Assembly (NCBI GenBank): GCA_017428545.1
Contig: JAFRQR010000001.1
Coordinates: 1 to 50,710 of the forward strand
Direction of reading: 5' to 3'
Length of the DNA: 50,710 bases
From: Clostridiales bacterium
GTDB taxonomy: Bacteria > Bacillota > Clostridia > Saccharofermentanales > Saccharofermentanaceae
Shown: positions 1-7,170 of the stretch, in pieces
Layout of the letters: each line of letters opens with the position of its first letter
Position numbering within the stretch: the first letter of the stretch is position 1
Notes under the pieces: model-generated
The model's input: the letters and a program-made list of their open reading frames with translations, nothing else
Databases searched by the model: none
Told to the model about the DNA's origin: nothing
Program-made: the position numbers and the translations under genes

Positions 1-96
1 GAAGCAGCTAGAAGAGATATTATCTGGTGTTTTGGGATATTCTCCTTGCCGGTATAATTTCACACACTTTAATTTGAATTCTTTACTGTAACGCAT
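1..96 (-). CDS. IS3-type transposase OrfA N-terminus, cut by window edge
   Basis: Only the first 32 codons are inside the window; the frame continues past position 1. The peptide begins MRYSKEFKLKCVKLYRQGEY, which is the start of the helix-turn-helix OrfA/Tnp_1 protein of IS3-family and related elements (YSxEFKLKxVxLYxxGxY). OrfA binds the terminal repeats of the element and regulates OrfB, the DDE integrase, which would lie outside. ATG at 94-96 follows a GGAGGG ribosome binding site with a 7 nt spacer. That site lies inside a perfect hairpin (102-134). I see no terminal inverted repeat in the window, so the element's end is not fixed. The family call rests on a short N-terminal match. Confidence 0.6.
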   Translation of the reverse strand, partial: MRYSKEFKLKCVKLYRQGEYPKTPDNISSSCF

Positions 97-134
97 AAAA
101 ATACCCTCCTTACTGTTGTCCAGTAAGGAGGGTA
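97..134 (-). terminator. 14-bp perfect hairpin plus T-run: terminator that also hides the transposase RBS
   Basis: The arms at 102-115 and 121-134 are perfectly complementary over 14 bp with a 5 nt loop. Read on the minus strand, the second arm (CAGTAAGGAGGGTA) is followed by TTTTT and then the ATG of the transposase. The hairpin can therefore stop transcripts coming from the upstream acetyltransferase gene. It also contains the GGAGGG ribosome binding site in its 3' arm, so any read-through RNA would have the start site masked. Such protection from impinging transcription is known for insertion sequences. Confidence 0.75.
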
Positions 135-162
135 CATATCACCCTAAAGTGGCTCTCTTTTT

Positions 163-606
163 TCATCTCTTCTTCGAGTAGTAAATAAATTCTCTGTCCC
201 GACGGACTTCCGTGTACCCGAGTTTCGTGTAAAAAGCATTCGTTCTTCTGTTCCAGATCGGGGTATCAAGTACGAGTTCTTTTGCATCGGAAAACATCGA
301 CTCGATGCTTTCCATCATGAAGATCCCGTACCCTTTACGGAAGTGTTCCGGAGATACGAAGATCCTTCCGACATTAAGCCTGTCCTGCTCCGGGAAAAGC
401 ACCGCTCCGCCCACGATCAAGCCATGGTCATCCACCAGTTTGTAAAGGTTACCCGTCCGGGCCATCTTCATGTGGAACGGAGTGGACTTGTATCCGGGAG
501 GACCTCCTGCGGAGGGCGATCCTACCTCGACATCGCTGTCAAAAGAATGCTTCGAGATCGCGACCAGGATCAAGGCATCAGAAGTGCCGGCTTTCATCAA
601 CTTCAT
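163..606 (-). CDS. GNAT family N-acetyltransferase
   Basis: About 147 residues. The acetyl-CoA binding signature of the GNAT fold (motif A, R/Q-x-x-G-x-G/A) is seen as HFRKGYGIFMMESIE in the middle, after the beta-strand RLNVGRIFVSP. The C-terminal part, RRTNAFYTKLGYTEV, is the usual motif B helix-strand. The substrate cannot be told. I chose ATG at 604-606 because a GGGG stretch lies 8 nt upstream; a GTG at 615 is also in frame. The gene ends just before the hairpin that precedes the transposase, so it is probably the last gene of its transcript. Confidence 0.8.
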   Translation of the reverse strand: MKLMKAGTSDALILVAISKHSFDSDVEVGSPSAGGPPGYKSTPFHMKMARTGNLYKLVDDHGLIVGGAVLFPEQDRLNVGRIFVSPEHFRKGYGIFMMESIESMFSDAKELVLDTPIWNRRTNAFYTKLGYTEVRRDREFIYYSKKR

Positions 607-608
607 AC

Positions 609-710
609 TCAGCACCCCGCAATCGCCATAAAGATATCCATGTAGTGTATACCGCCCTGCGTCATCGTTTTCTGTTTTCGTAGATAACTGATATTCGTTC
701 CTAAACTCAT
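609..710 (-). pseudogene. Fragment of an XRE-type HTH regulator (first helix only)
   Basis: A 33-codon frame starts at ATG 708-710 behind GAGG and begins MSLGTNISYLRKQKTMTQ, which matches the start of Cro/C1-type HTH proteins (LGxNIxxLRxxKxMTQEQLA). After TQ the resemblance ends abruptly and the frame runs to a TGA that overlaps the start region of the acetyltransferase. The simplest reading is a regulator truncated by a deletion that joined its start to the sequence upstream of the GNAT gene. The rest of the 607-916 interval holds no gene that I can support. Confidence 0.4.
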
Positions 711-916
711 GGTCTTACCTCGGATCAAGTTTTATTCCATCGGCCATCTGGTAAAACCATTATTCCACACATCATGTGTCAATTCCATCAACTACTGCGT
801 GCTTTTTCTTTATTCTCTGCAACACATCATGTTGCATTTCCCGCTAGATCTTCCGCCAGCACATACGAGGACGCCGGATACAGCCGTCGATTATCTTATA
901 ATTTTATCTACCAAAC

Positions 917-1564
917 TCATTTACTGCACAGACAATGCAGAACAGTTCCGTCTTCCGGTATGTATATTTTCCCCTTTTCGCAAAGGATAACCTCCATACC
1001 TGCCTTATTGGCAAACTGTATCAGATCATTTGCTTCAAAAGATTCCCAGTAAATATCTCCTTTGGCATACGGAAAAAAATTATGACCTTTAAGACAATTA
1101 GGATGATTCTCTTTCAGATAGTTATAATCATGAGTTGAAAAACTGAGCAGACCACCTGTCTTAAGAACTCTTTTGCATTCCGACAGATATCTGCTCTTCA
1201 ACTCGTCTCCATACAACAATCCGAGAGTTTGTGCCCAGATAAGCACAACATCAAAAGAATTATCAGGGAAATCCAGATGCTCTCCATCATATTCGCTAAA
1301 TGATATCTTATATCCTTTGTCAGCAGATAACTGCTTTACTCGTGATATAACTTCTTTCGAAATATCGATCCCGACAACTTCAAATCCGAGATCATGTAAT
1401 GCGAATGCTTCACGGCCCAAACCGCACCCAATGTCCAGTATCCTTGAGCCAGGAGAAAAAAGTTTGGAAACTGATTTTTCCCATTCTTTCAATGCAGGCC
1501 TCCAGTCCAGCATTTCATCAACGTTTTTGGTATCCTCATACCACTTTGAAACTTTATCGTTCAT
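917..1564 (-). CDS. Class I SAM-dependent methyltransferase
   Basis: A cytosolic protein of about 215 residues with a Methyltransf_11/25-type Rossmann core. Motif I is ILDIGCGLGREAFAL (SAM glycine loop), motif II the acidic VVGIDIS, and motif IV/post-IV is DNSFDVVLIWAQTLG followed by the RVLKTGGLLSFS strand typical of small-molecule methyltransferases. The substrate is unknown. ATG at 1562-1564 has AGGA 8 nt upstream and is preferred over the in-frame GTG at 1585. The 179 nt upstream (1565-1743) show no gene or clear structure. Confidence 0.85.
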   Translation of the reverse strand: MNDKVSKWYEDTKNVDEMLDWRPALKEWEKSVSKLFSPGSRILDIGCGLGREAFALHDLGFEVVGIDISKEVISRVKQLSADKGYKISFSEYDGEHLDFPDNSFDVVLIWAQTLGLLYGDELKSRYLSECKRVLKTGGLLSFSTHDYNYLKENHPNCLKGHNFFPYAKGDIYWESFEANDLIQFANKAGMEVILCEKGKIYIPEDGTVLHCLCSK

Positions 1565-1743
1565 AAGAAAAATCCTATCAATCACTAGCTGCGACTTCGC
1601 TTACGCCTAAACCCACTATCCTTTTATTTATTGCAACAGTTCGCTTTTATCAATACTCTCTGTCCAGAAGCCCTGTGGCACTGACCCCCTCACTCAATTA
1701 TCTGGCCCTGCGTCCCCAAAAAAGGTGCAAAGGATCTTCGATG

Positions 1744-2757
1744 TTACTCGATCTCTTCACCGCCCCACTCGACAAGGATAAGTCCCTTACGTTCATCGAG
1801 CGACGGGTTCAATTCTTTAAGCTCCTGTGGCTGCATCTCTACATATTTGTCCGTTCCGTAGAACGCCATGTTTACACGGATGACCGTATCCGGTTCAGGC
1901 GAGACATCCAGTATGGCGGCGTCTTCATATGTGAACGTCTGGAAGGAAATCACATTATACGGATTACTCTCCATCTGCGGCAGCCAGTACATGATAAACG
2001 TGTCTGCCTCCGTATCGGAAAGACCCAGTTCGGAGAGTGCTTTTTCCAGGAAATCGGCGGTGTCTTCGCCCTTTACACAGAAGCCCGTACGGAAATCGGC
2101 CGGGAATTCCAGTCTTGCATCCCAGAAGAGATACTCATACTGTCGGCCCTTCGCGTCAGTCAGTGTGCCATCCGGTGAGGTCTTCACGTTCCAGCCCTTA
2201 TCCGCTTCGTAAGTAGGATATGTGTGTTTGAGATCGCCGTTAAGATCCAGTTTGACCGACACATCCCGCGACTGTTCATCATAAAGATAGATGATCGGCG
2301 CTGCCACTGAATGATCCTCGCTGCGCGGCCTGTGGACACAATAATTATATATACAGAAAATCCCCACTCCGGAAATAATAATGTACCCTGCAAAAATGCC
2401 GGACACAATTTTAAGTTTGCGGTAATTACCCGCACCTGCGCATAAGCAGATCAGGCAAATGAAAACACCGGCACCGACCACAGCAGCTTCAGTAGGGTAC
2501 AGGATCATCGGAACATATTTCTCTTCCATTTGCTGTTTTTCCATGACAGTCGTTACAGGTTCCGTTTCAATATAAAGGACACCCGGCTCCGGATCTTCCA
2601 CGGATACCTCGTACATACGCCCGCCGTAAGTACAGGATACATAAGCAATATCAGCACGTCTCAGGTAATTTCCGAAAAATATATGTACACTCACAAAAGC
2701 GAGCACGGTAAATACTGAAACACAAACAATAATAATAGCGATATGCTTTCGTTCCAT
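1744..2757 (-). CDS. Membrane protein with conserved C-terminal beta domain of unknown function
   Basis: 337 residues. There is one membrane segment at the N-terminus (IAIIIVCVSVFTVLAFVSV) and two more around residues 90-140. They are followed by a soluble domain that starts APIIYLYDEQ and continues through KLDLNGDLKHTYPTY, GWNVKTSPDGTLTD and YEYLFWDA. I recognise this as a block recurring in Firmicutes hypothetical proteins (xPVIYLYP...DVxVKLDLNG...YPxY...GWxVxAxPDGTL) with no assigned function. The domain is probably outside the membrane. A TTGATT-18-TATAAT promoter lies 70-100 nt upstream. No operon partner. Confidence 0.7.
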   Translation of the reverse strand: MERKHIAIIIVCVSVFTVLAFVSVHIFFGNYLRRADIAYVSCTYGGRMYEVSVEDPEPGVLYIETEPVTTVMEKQQMEEKYVPMILYPTEAAVVGAGVFICLICLCAGAGNYRKLKIVSGIFAGYIIISGVGIFCIYNYCVHRPRSEDHSVAAPIIYLYDEQSRDVSVKLDLNGDLKHTYPTYEADKGWNVKTSPDGTLTDAKGRQYEYLFWDARLEFPADFRTGFCVKGEDTADFLEKALSELGLSDTEADTFIMYWLPQMESNPYNVISFQTFTYEDAAILDVSPEPDTVIRVNMAFYGTDKYVEMQPQELKELNPSLDERKGLILVEWGGEEIE

Positions 2758-2826
2758 AATATCTCACCATCCACAGCACGGATCGGGATCGCTCCCTCGT
2801 GACCGTTTCCTATTCCTACTGAAATC

Positions 2827-2856
2827 ATTATATCGCGTTGCACATAGGATAATCAA
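2827..2856 (-). promoter_or_regulatory. Sigma-A-type promoter for the membrane-protein gene
   Basis: On the minus strand a -35 TTGATT (2851-2856) is separated by 18 nt from a perfect -10 TATAAT (2827-2832). It points at the gene starting at 2757. Confidence 0.6.
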
Positions 2857-2883
2857 AGGTTCCTTTGGGTGTCGATGAATATA

Positions 2884-2914
2884 AAAACCCCGGAAGCTCT
2901 TTCTGAAACTTCCG
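2884..2914 (-). terminator. Rho-independent terminator after the 3024-3587 acetyltransferase
   Basis: On the minus strand CGGAAG (2909-2914), a 12 nt loop and CTTCCG (2891-2896) form a perfect 6-bp stem followed by GGGG and TTTTTAT. It lies beyond hairpin repeat copy 1, so the gene's 3' untranslated RNA would contain the repeat. Confidence 0.6.
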
Positions 2915-3010
2915 ACAGGAACAATTGAGTGGGAATAAGTCGTGAATGCTTTTTCTCCGCGCTGTTTGCTAAAGCAAAGGCGCTGTCGAAAAAGATTCAC
3001 TCCTGCGTGA
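2914..3010 (+). repeat. Hairpin repeat, copy 1 of 5
   Basis: A member of a ~95 bp family with copies at 2914, 6878, 8532, 11507 and 14347. It starts with GACAGGMACRATTGAGTGGG. It then has a long imperfect palindrome with outer arms GTGAATGCTTTTTC (2942-2955) and GAAAAAGATTCAC (2988-3000), and an inner TTTGC/GCAAA hairpin flanked by GCGC boxes. This copy sits 14 nt beyond the stop of a minus-strand gene, in reverse orientation relative to that gene. The sense of the repeat is given by the other copies. Confidence 0.85.
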
Positions 3011-3023
3011 TTGGGGTCAACGT

Positions 3024-3587
3024 TCACCGCTTCTCCCACTCTTCACGTAAAATACTGTACCAGCTGGCATCGCAGATACCCGTGCTGTTCTTATCTGATG
3101 CACGGAGCGTGCCGTCAAACTTCATGCCGCAGTGAGTCATGACCTTACCGGAATTCGGGTTTCTGGGATCGTGGTAGCTGTTGATGCAGTTGGCCCCTAC
3201 CTCGGTAAAGAAGAAGTCGATGATCGCCTGCAGTGCTTCGGACATGATCCCCTGATGCCAGAACTTTCTGCTCAGACAATAGCCTGCCGTCACAAGACCG
3301 AGCTCATCCTTGATGAGTCCGTGGATCGTGCCGAGCGGCTCGTCTCCATTCTCCTTCAGAGTGATCACCCAGTGATAGTAATCCGGTTTCTCATATTCCG
3401 GAAGCCACAACGAAAGCACATATTTCGAGACATCCACACTCGTATGTGTCGGCCATGTCAGAAACTTCGTCACCTCAGGATCCGATGCCCAGTTGCGGAA
3501 CATCGCTTCCGCATCATCCTCACGGAATCGTCGTAAAATCAGGCGATCGGTTTCCAGTGTTTTCGTTCCGCAATGCTTCATAGCCAT
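3024..3587 (-). CDS. RimJ/RimL-like GNAT acetyltransferase
   Basis: 187 residues. The N-terminal LETDRLILRRFREDDAEAMFRNWASDPEVTKFLTW block is diagnostic of the Acetyltransf_3 (RimJ/L) group, here in pieces ETDRLILRRF and DPEVTKFL. The acetyl-CoA motif is CLSRKFWHQGIMSEAL, and the C-terminal NSGKVMTHCGMKFDG is the usual end of the fold. Family members acetylate protein N-termini, antibiotics or small amines; the substrate here is open. ATG at 3585-3587 has GGAG upstream. The gene is single and ends next to hairpin repeat 1 and a terminator. Confidence 0.85.
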   Translation of the reverse strand: MAMKHCGTKTLETDRLILRRFREDDAEAMFRNWASDPEVTKFLTWPTHTSVDVSKYVLSLWLPEYEKPDYYHWVITLKENGDEPLGTIHGLIKDELGLVTAGYCLSRKFWHQGIMSEALQAIIDFFFTEVGANCINSYHDPRNPNSGKVMTHCGMKFDGTLRASDKNSTGICDASWYSILREEWEKR

Positions 3588-3687
3588 TCTTTCAGTTCTC
3601 CATTCAAGAATTTTTCATAGATTTCGTTTTTAAATATAAATATATTATAGCACCGCAAGAAACAGCATTTTGCCGGCTTTGAGCTGC

Positions 3688-3793
3688 AATGCGTGTGAGT
3701 AATTCATCTTGTTCCCGTCATAAATTAAGTGAAAAACAAAAATGCGTGTGAGTAATTCATCCTGTTCCCGTCATAAATTAAGTGAAAAACAAA
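3688..3793 (+). repeat. 53-bp tandem duplication upstream of the surface-protein gene
   Basis: Two adjacent copies, 3688-3740 and 3741-3793, differ at a single position (C/T near the middle). Each begins AATGCGTGTGAGTAATTCAT and ends AGTGAAAAACAAA. The second copy ends 36 nt before the start codon of the surface protein. Near identity implies a recent duplication of a promoter or leader segment. I do not see a convincing -35/-10 pair inside it. Confidence 0.9.
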
Positions 3794-3829
3794 CTCGGGT
3801 TGAAAAAAATATGTAGGGAGAGGATATGT

Positions 3830-6772
3830 ATGAAACAACAAAAACGATTATGTTTTAAAAAGTTTGCTGCAACTTTTCTGTCAGCATTGATGTCGTTTTC
3901 GCTGCTTCCGAAGATCTCGGGAGAAATAAAAGTTTCCGCGAATATTCGGAAGACGACGAGTAACACATCCCTTGGTGTCTCACAGATGAAATCACCTGAT
4001 GTGGTATCTGAAAACGAGAGGAAATGGCAGGGAAGTTTTGTCTATTTCGGCACATATAACAATTCGCCGATCAAGTTCCGTGCACTTGCAACAAATGAAA
4101 CTGCATATGGTGAGTCCAGTCTTCTTCTGGACAGTTACAAAGCTCTTTTCCAGTCGGTGTTCGACACCAATACGCAGAGTGTATACGATACCAGTTCATT
4201 AAGAGCGTACCTTAATGGAACATTTTATAACTCTGCGTTTAACACTATGGAAAGAGAAGCGATCGTCTATAGTAAAAAGGCAGGCGGTGGTTCTTTTGCT
4301 AACGGCACGTTCTTCGCACAATACTTTAAAAAAACAATTGGTCTTTCCGGAGACTATGTTTTCGCTCTGGATGTTTCCGAACTGACTAATAACAATTACG
4401 GATACGCGGATGAAGGCTGGGTCAAAGATCCACCGAATCTTCCTAAGGGATGGTGGTTCCATGCAGGCCCGTCTAAAAACAGAATTAAGAGAACTACTGA
4501 TAATGAGTCCGCAGATGGCGTTCAGTACTGGACTCGTACACAAAGACCGACTGCGAATATCGGCGGTATTGTGCCTAAGGCAGGTCTGGTTTACGAAAGA
4601 GGCCGTGTTGATATTGCGGAAGTAAACCAAACAGCCTGGGTTGCACCGGCATTGAATGTATCCCTTGCTCACATTTTTACTTCGACTTGTATTTCCGGTA
4701 CCCCCGGTCAAAACGGCGCGGAATATAAGCTTACGCTTTGCGGGCCTAATGCCACCATTGCTGTTCCTTCTTCGAAGCTCGTAACTGCGAATCAGGGAAC
4801 GGTCACTGTTCCGTATAAGATCAGTGGTAAGGCCGCATCAAACATGACCAATGTTTCCGTCATGATCCTTGACAAAGAGTATAAGGTTGGCAATACCAAT
4901 GGTGCGAAACTTCTTTTCTATGATCAGCTGCAGGGTAGTTTTTCCAATTCAAAAGAAGCTACCGGTACGTTCCAATTCCCGTCAGATCTGGATATCACCA
5001 AGTGGGGAACAGATTATAAAGTCTATATCGTCCCGGAACAGATCAAAGGGGATAAAGAGACCGATTATGCCGGCGTTCCTCAACTGATCAATATCAACAA
5101 GTATGATGTTACATTTAAAAATGACGACGGAACTACTTTGAAGACAATTAAGGTCGTAAATGGAGATATGCCCGCATATACAGGTGATACTCCGACTAAA
5201 GCAGATGATAATGACTACGCGTATGTGTTCTCGGGATGGACGCCTTCTTTCGCTCCGATCACGAAAAACACCACATACACGGCGACGTATACGTCTCTTA
5301 AGAAGTACACGATCACATTTGAAAACTATGACGGAACGGTCCTGCAGACGGAGCGGGTCGCGGAAACAAGGACCCCTTCTTATAATGGATCGTCTCCGCA
5401 AAGACAGACGGATGAACGCTATATTTACACTTTCAGCGGTTGGTCTCCGAATGTCACCGCAGTAACTAAAGACCAGACATACAAAGCGCAGTACAGTACG
5501 ACGGACGTACTTTATAAGATCACTTTTGTGGATGAAAATAATTCCGTCCTCGAAAAGTATGATATGAAGTATGAAGAAATGCCGGCCTTTGCCGGACAGC
5601 CCCCGACGAAAGATCCGGATGCGAAGTATTCATACTCTTTCGACCGCTGGTATCCGGCGATCGACAAAGTAAAAGCAGATCAGGTCTATATACCGATTTA
5701 TACTGCGATACTGAACTTCTACACGATTACCTTTGTGGATGAGGATGGAACAGTACTGGACAGCGGTTCTTTCGGATATGATCAGACACCGGTCTATAAC
5801 GGACAGACCCCGACCAAGGCACCGGATGCACAGTACACCTACACGTTCGCCGGCTGGGATAACAATATCGAGACGGTTACCGGAGATGCAACCTATACGG
5901 CTACATATTCGAGTACAGTAAATGAGTATCAGATCGACTTCGTCGATGAAGACGGAACCGTGCTGCAGTCAGAAGTCCTTTTGTACGGCGAAACTCCTTC
6001 CTTCAAGGGAACGACCCCGACTAAGGCCGCTGATGCACAATACACATACACGTTCTCTGACTGGGATAAGACCATCTCGATGGTCACCGGAAATGCAACC
6101 TATAAAGCTGTATACTCTAAGGTCGTAAATACTTACGAGATCATCTTCGCCGATGAAGACGGATCCGTCCTTCAGAAAGAGGACGTGCCGTACGGTGAGA
6201 CACCTTCTTACAAGGGTGCGACTCCGGTCAAGGCAGCGGATGAGATCTATACTTATGCATTCTCCGGCTGGACTCCGGATATCAGCGAAGTAACGAAAAA
6301 TGCCACCTATACAGCTACTTTTACTAAGACAGAGAAGCCGGGGGTCGCAAAATACTCTGTGGTAAGTAATGTGAATTCCTGGAAGAAGGGATCCGGCGTA
6401 AATCCGGTGATCACAGTAAAGAGAAGCATCAATGATGACACATGCTTCAGTCACTTCCAGGGTGTTGAAGCAGACGGAAAACCGCTTGTAAAGAATATGA
6501 ATTATATTGCAGTTCCCGGAAGTACGGTTATCACGATCAGCAGCGCATATCTCGAATCGCTTACGGAAGGAAAGCATCAGATCTCCATTAACTTCGATGA
6601 CGGTTCGGTAACTATGGATTTCGCAATCGATCCTGTTGACAAGAGTGTGACCATCCTTTCAAAGACCGGTGATGTCGGGCACTTCCCGATCGTCGGAACG
6701 CTTATGGTCATCTTCTCTGCAGTCATCCTTCTGTTCCTGTTTATTGACAGAAAGCGCAGAATGAATCACTAA
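3830..6772 (+). CDS. Exported surface protein: DUF6273-like domain, six InlB/Flg_new repeats, X2-like domain, membrane anchor
   Basis: 980 residues from ATG 3830, chosen because of GGGAGAGG upstream and because it gives a clean signal peptide (MKQQKRLCFKKF then a hydrophobic core). Residues ~55-270 resemble DUF6273 (SFVYFGTYNNSPIKFRAL, SLRAYLNGTFYNSAF). From ~425 to ~834 there are six consecutive ~68-residue Listeria/Bacteroides (Flg_new) repeats, each with FVDEDGTVL, PTKAxDAxYTYTFSGW and TYTATY. An Ig-like X2-type domain follows (VITISSAYLESLTEGKH), then SKTGD, a hydrophobic helix and RKRR. It is probably held at the cell surface for adhesion or glycan contact. The xylanase at the right end has the same C-terminal plan. 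Confidence 0.85.
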   Translation: MKQQKRLCFKKFAATFLSALMSFSLLPKISGEIKVSANIRKTTSNTSLGVSQMKSPDVVSENERKWQGSFVYFGTYNNSPIKFRALATNETAYGESSLLLDSYKALFQSVFDTNTQSVYDTSSLRAYLNGTFYNSAFNTMEREAIVYSKKAGGGSFANGTFFAQYFKKTIGLSGDYVFALDVSELTNNNYGYADEGWVKDPPNLPKGWWFHAGPSKNRIKRTTDNESADGVQYWTRTQRPTANIGGIVPKAGLVYERGRVDIAEVNQTAWVAPALNVSLAHIFTSTCISGTPGQNGAEYKLTLCGPNATIAVPSSKLVTANQGTVTVPYKISGKAASNMTNVSVMILDKEYKVGNTNGAKLLFYDQLQGSFSNSKEATGTFQFPSDLDITKWGTDYKVYIVPEQIKGDKETDYAGVPQLININKYDVTFKNDDGTTLKTIKVVNGDMPAYTGDTPTKADDNDYAYVFSGWTPSFAPITKNTTYTATYTSLKKYTITFENYDGTVLQTERVAETRTPSYNGSSPQRQTDERYIYTFSGWSPNVTAVTKDQTYKAQYSTTDVLYKITFVDENNSVLEKYDMKYEEMPAFAGQPPTKDPDAKYSYSFDRWYPAIDKVKADQVYIPIYTAILNFYTITFVDEDGTVLDSGSFGYDQTPVYNGQTPTKAPDAQYTYTFAGWDNNIETVTGDATYTATYSSTVNEYQIDFVDEDGTVLQSEVLLYGETPSFKGTTPTKAADAQYTYTFSDWDKTISMVTGNATYKAVYSKVVNTYEIIFADEDGSVLQKEDVPYGETPSYKGATPVKAADEIYTYAFSGWTPDISEVTKNATYTATFTKTEKPGVAKYSVVSNVNSWKKGSGVNPVITVKRSINDDTCFSHFQGVEADGKPLVKNMNYIAVPGSTVITISSAYLESLTEGKHQISINFDDGSVTMDFAIDPVDKSVTILSKTGDVGHFPIVGTLMVIFSAVILLFLFIDRKRRMNH

Positions 6773-6804
6773 GTTTGTCGATCTTACAGATCTTTCAAAG
6801 AATG

Positions 6805-6847
6805 AAAAAACCCCGGGAGTCTTGGTCACAAGATTCCCAGGGGTTTT
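6805..6847 (+). terminator. Bidirectional rho-independent terminator
   Basis: AAAACCCC-GGGA-TCTTG pairs with CAAGA-TCCC-GGGGTTTT around a 4 nt loop, with small internal mismatches. A-run before and T-run after, 33 nt past the stop of the surface-protein gene. Confidence 0.85.
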
Positions 6848-6877
6848 CAAACTGTATGATAGCAATTAGGCTTCCGC

Positions 6878-6974
6878 GACAGGCACGATTGAGTGGGAAT
6901 AAGTCGTGAATGCTTTTTCTCCGCGCTGTTTGCTAAAGCAAAGGCGCTGTCGAAAAAGATTCGCTCCTGCGTGG
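6878..6974 (+). repeat. Hairpin repeat, copy 2 of 5
   Basis: Same family as copy 1, nearly identical across the palindrome. The right outer arm reads ATTCGC instead of ATTCAC, which still pairs with GTGAAT through a G-U pair. It lies beyond the terminator of the surface-protein gene. Confidence 0.85.
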
Positions 6975-7006
6975 GAGTCACACAATTGCATATGACTGAA
7001 GAAAGA

Positions 7007-7037
7007 CCGGCTGAGGGAATCCTTGGCCGGCTTTTCT
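7007..7037 (+). terminator. Probable terminator hairpin
   Basis: CCGGCTGAGG and CCTTGGCCGG form a 10-bp stem (two G-U pairs) with loop GAAT, followed by CTTTTCTATTCT. It insulates the downstream ATPase promoter. Confidence 0.55.
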
Positions 7038-7102
7038 ATTCTATCAAGAAAACAAAAACGGCAGATGATTTGCTGCACTTTTTGCAAAGTCGTGCCAAAA
7101 AC

Positions 7103-7148
7103 GCAGTGATTATTGCAAAAGTCCTATGACTTTTGCTATAATTACTGC
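7103..7148 (+). promoter_or_regulatory. Promoter embedded in a 21-bp inverted repeat
   Basis: GCAGTGATTATTGCAAAAGTC (7103-7123) and its near-perfect inverse (7128-7148) match at 19 of 21 positions around a 4 nt centre. A promoter fits inside: -35 TTGCAA (7113-7118), 18 nt, -10 TATAAT (7137-7142). The start codon of the ATPase is 22 nt downstream. A repressor bound to this dyad would block the promoter; alternatively the RNA could form a long hairpin just before the ribosome binding site. Confidence 0.65.
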
Positions 7149-7170
7149 AAAAAGGATAGGAGTTTGCTAT

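Noticed and set aside
2929..3135. Open frames running through the hairpin repeats, with recurring peptides such as FSALFAKAKALSKK on one strand and FSKQRGEKAFTTYSHS on the other
   Set aside because: They recur only because the repeat DNA recurs. They have no RBS, no family match and shift with each copy, so they are not genes.
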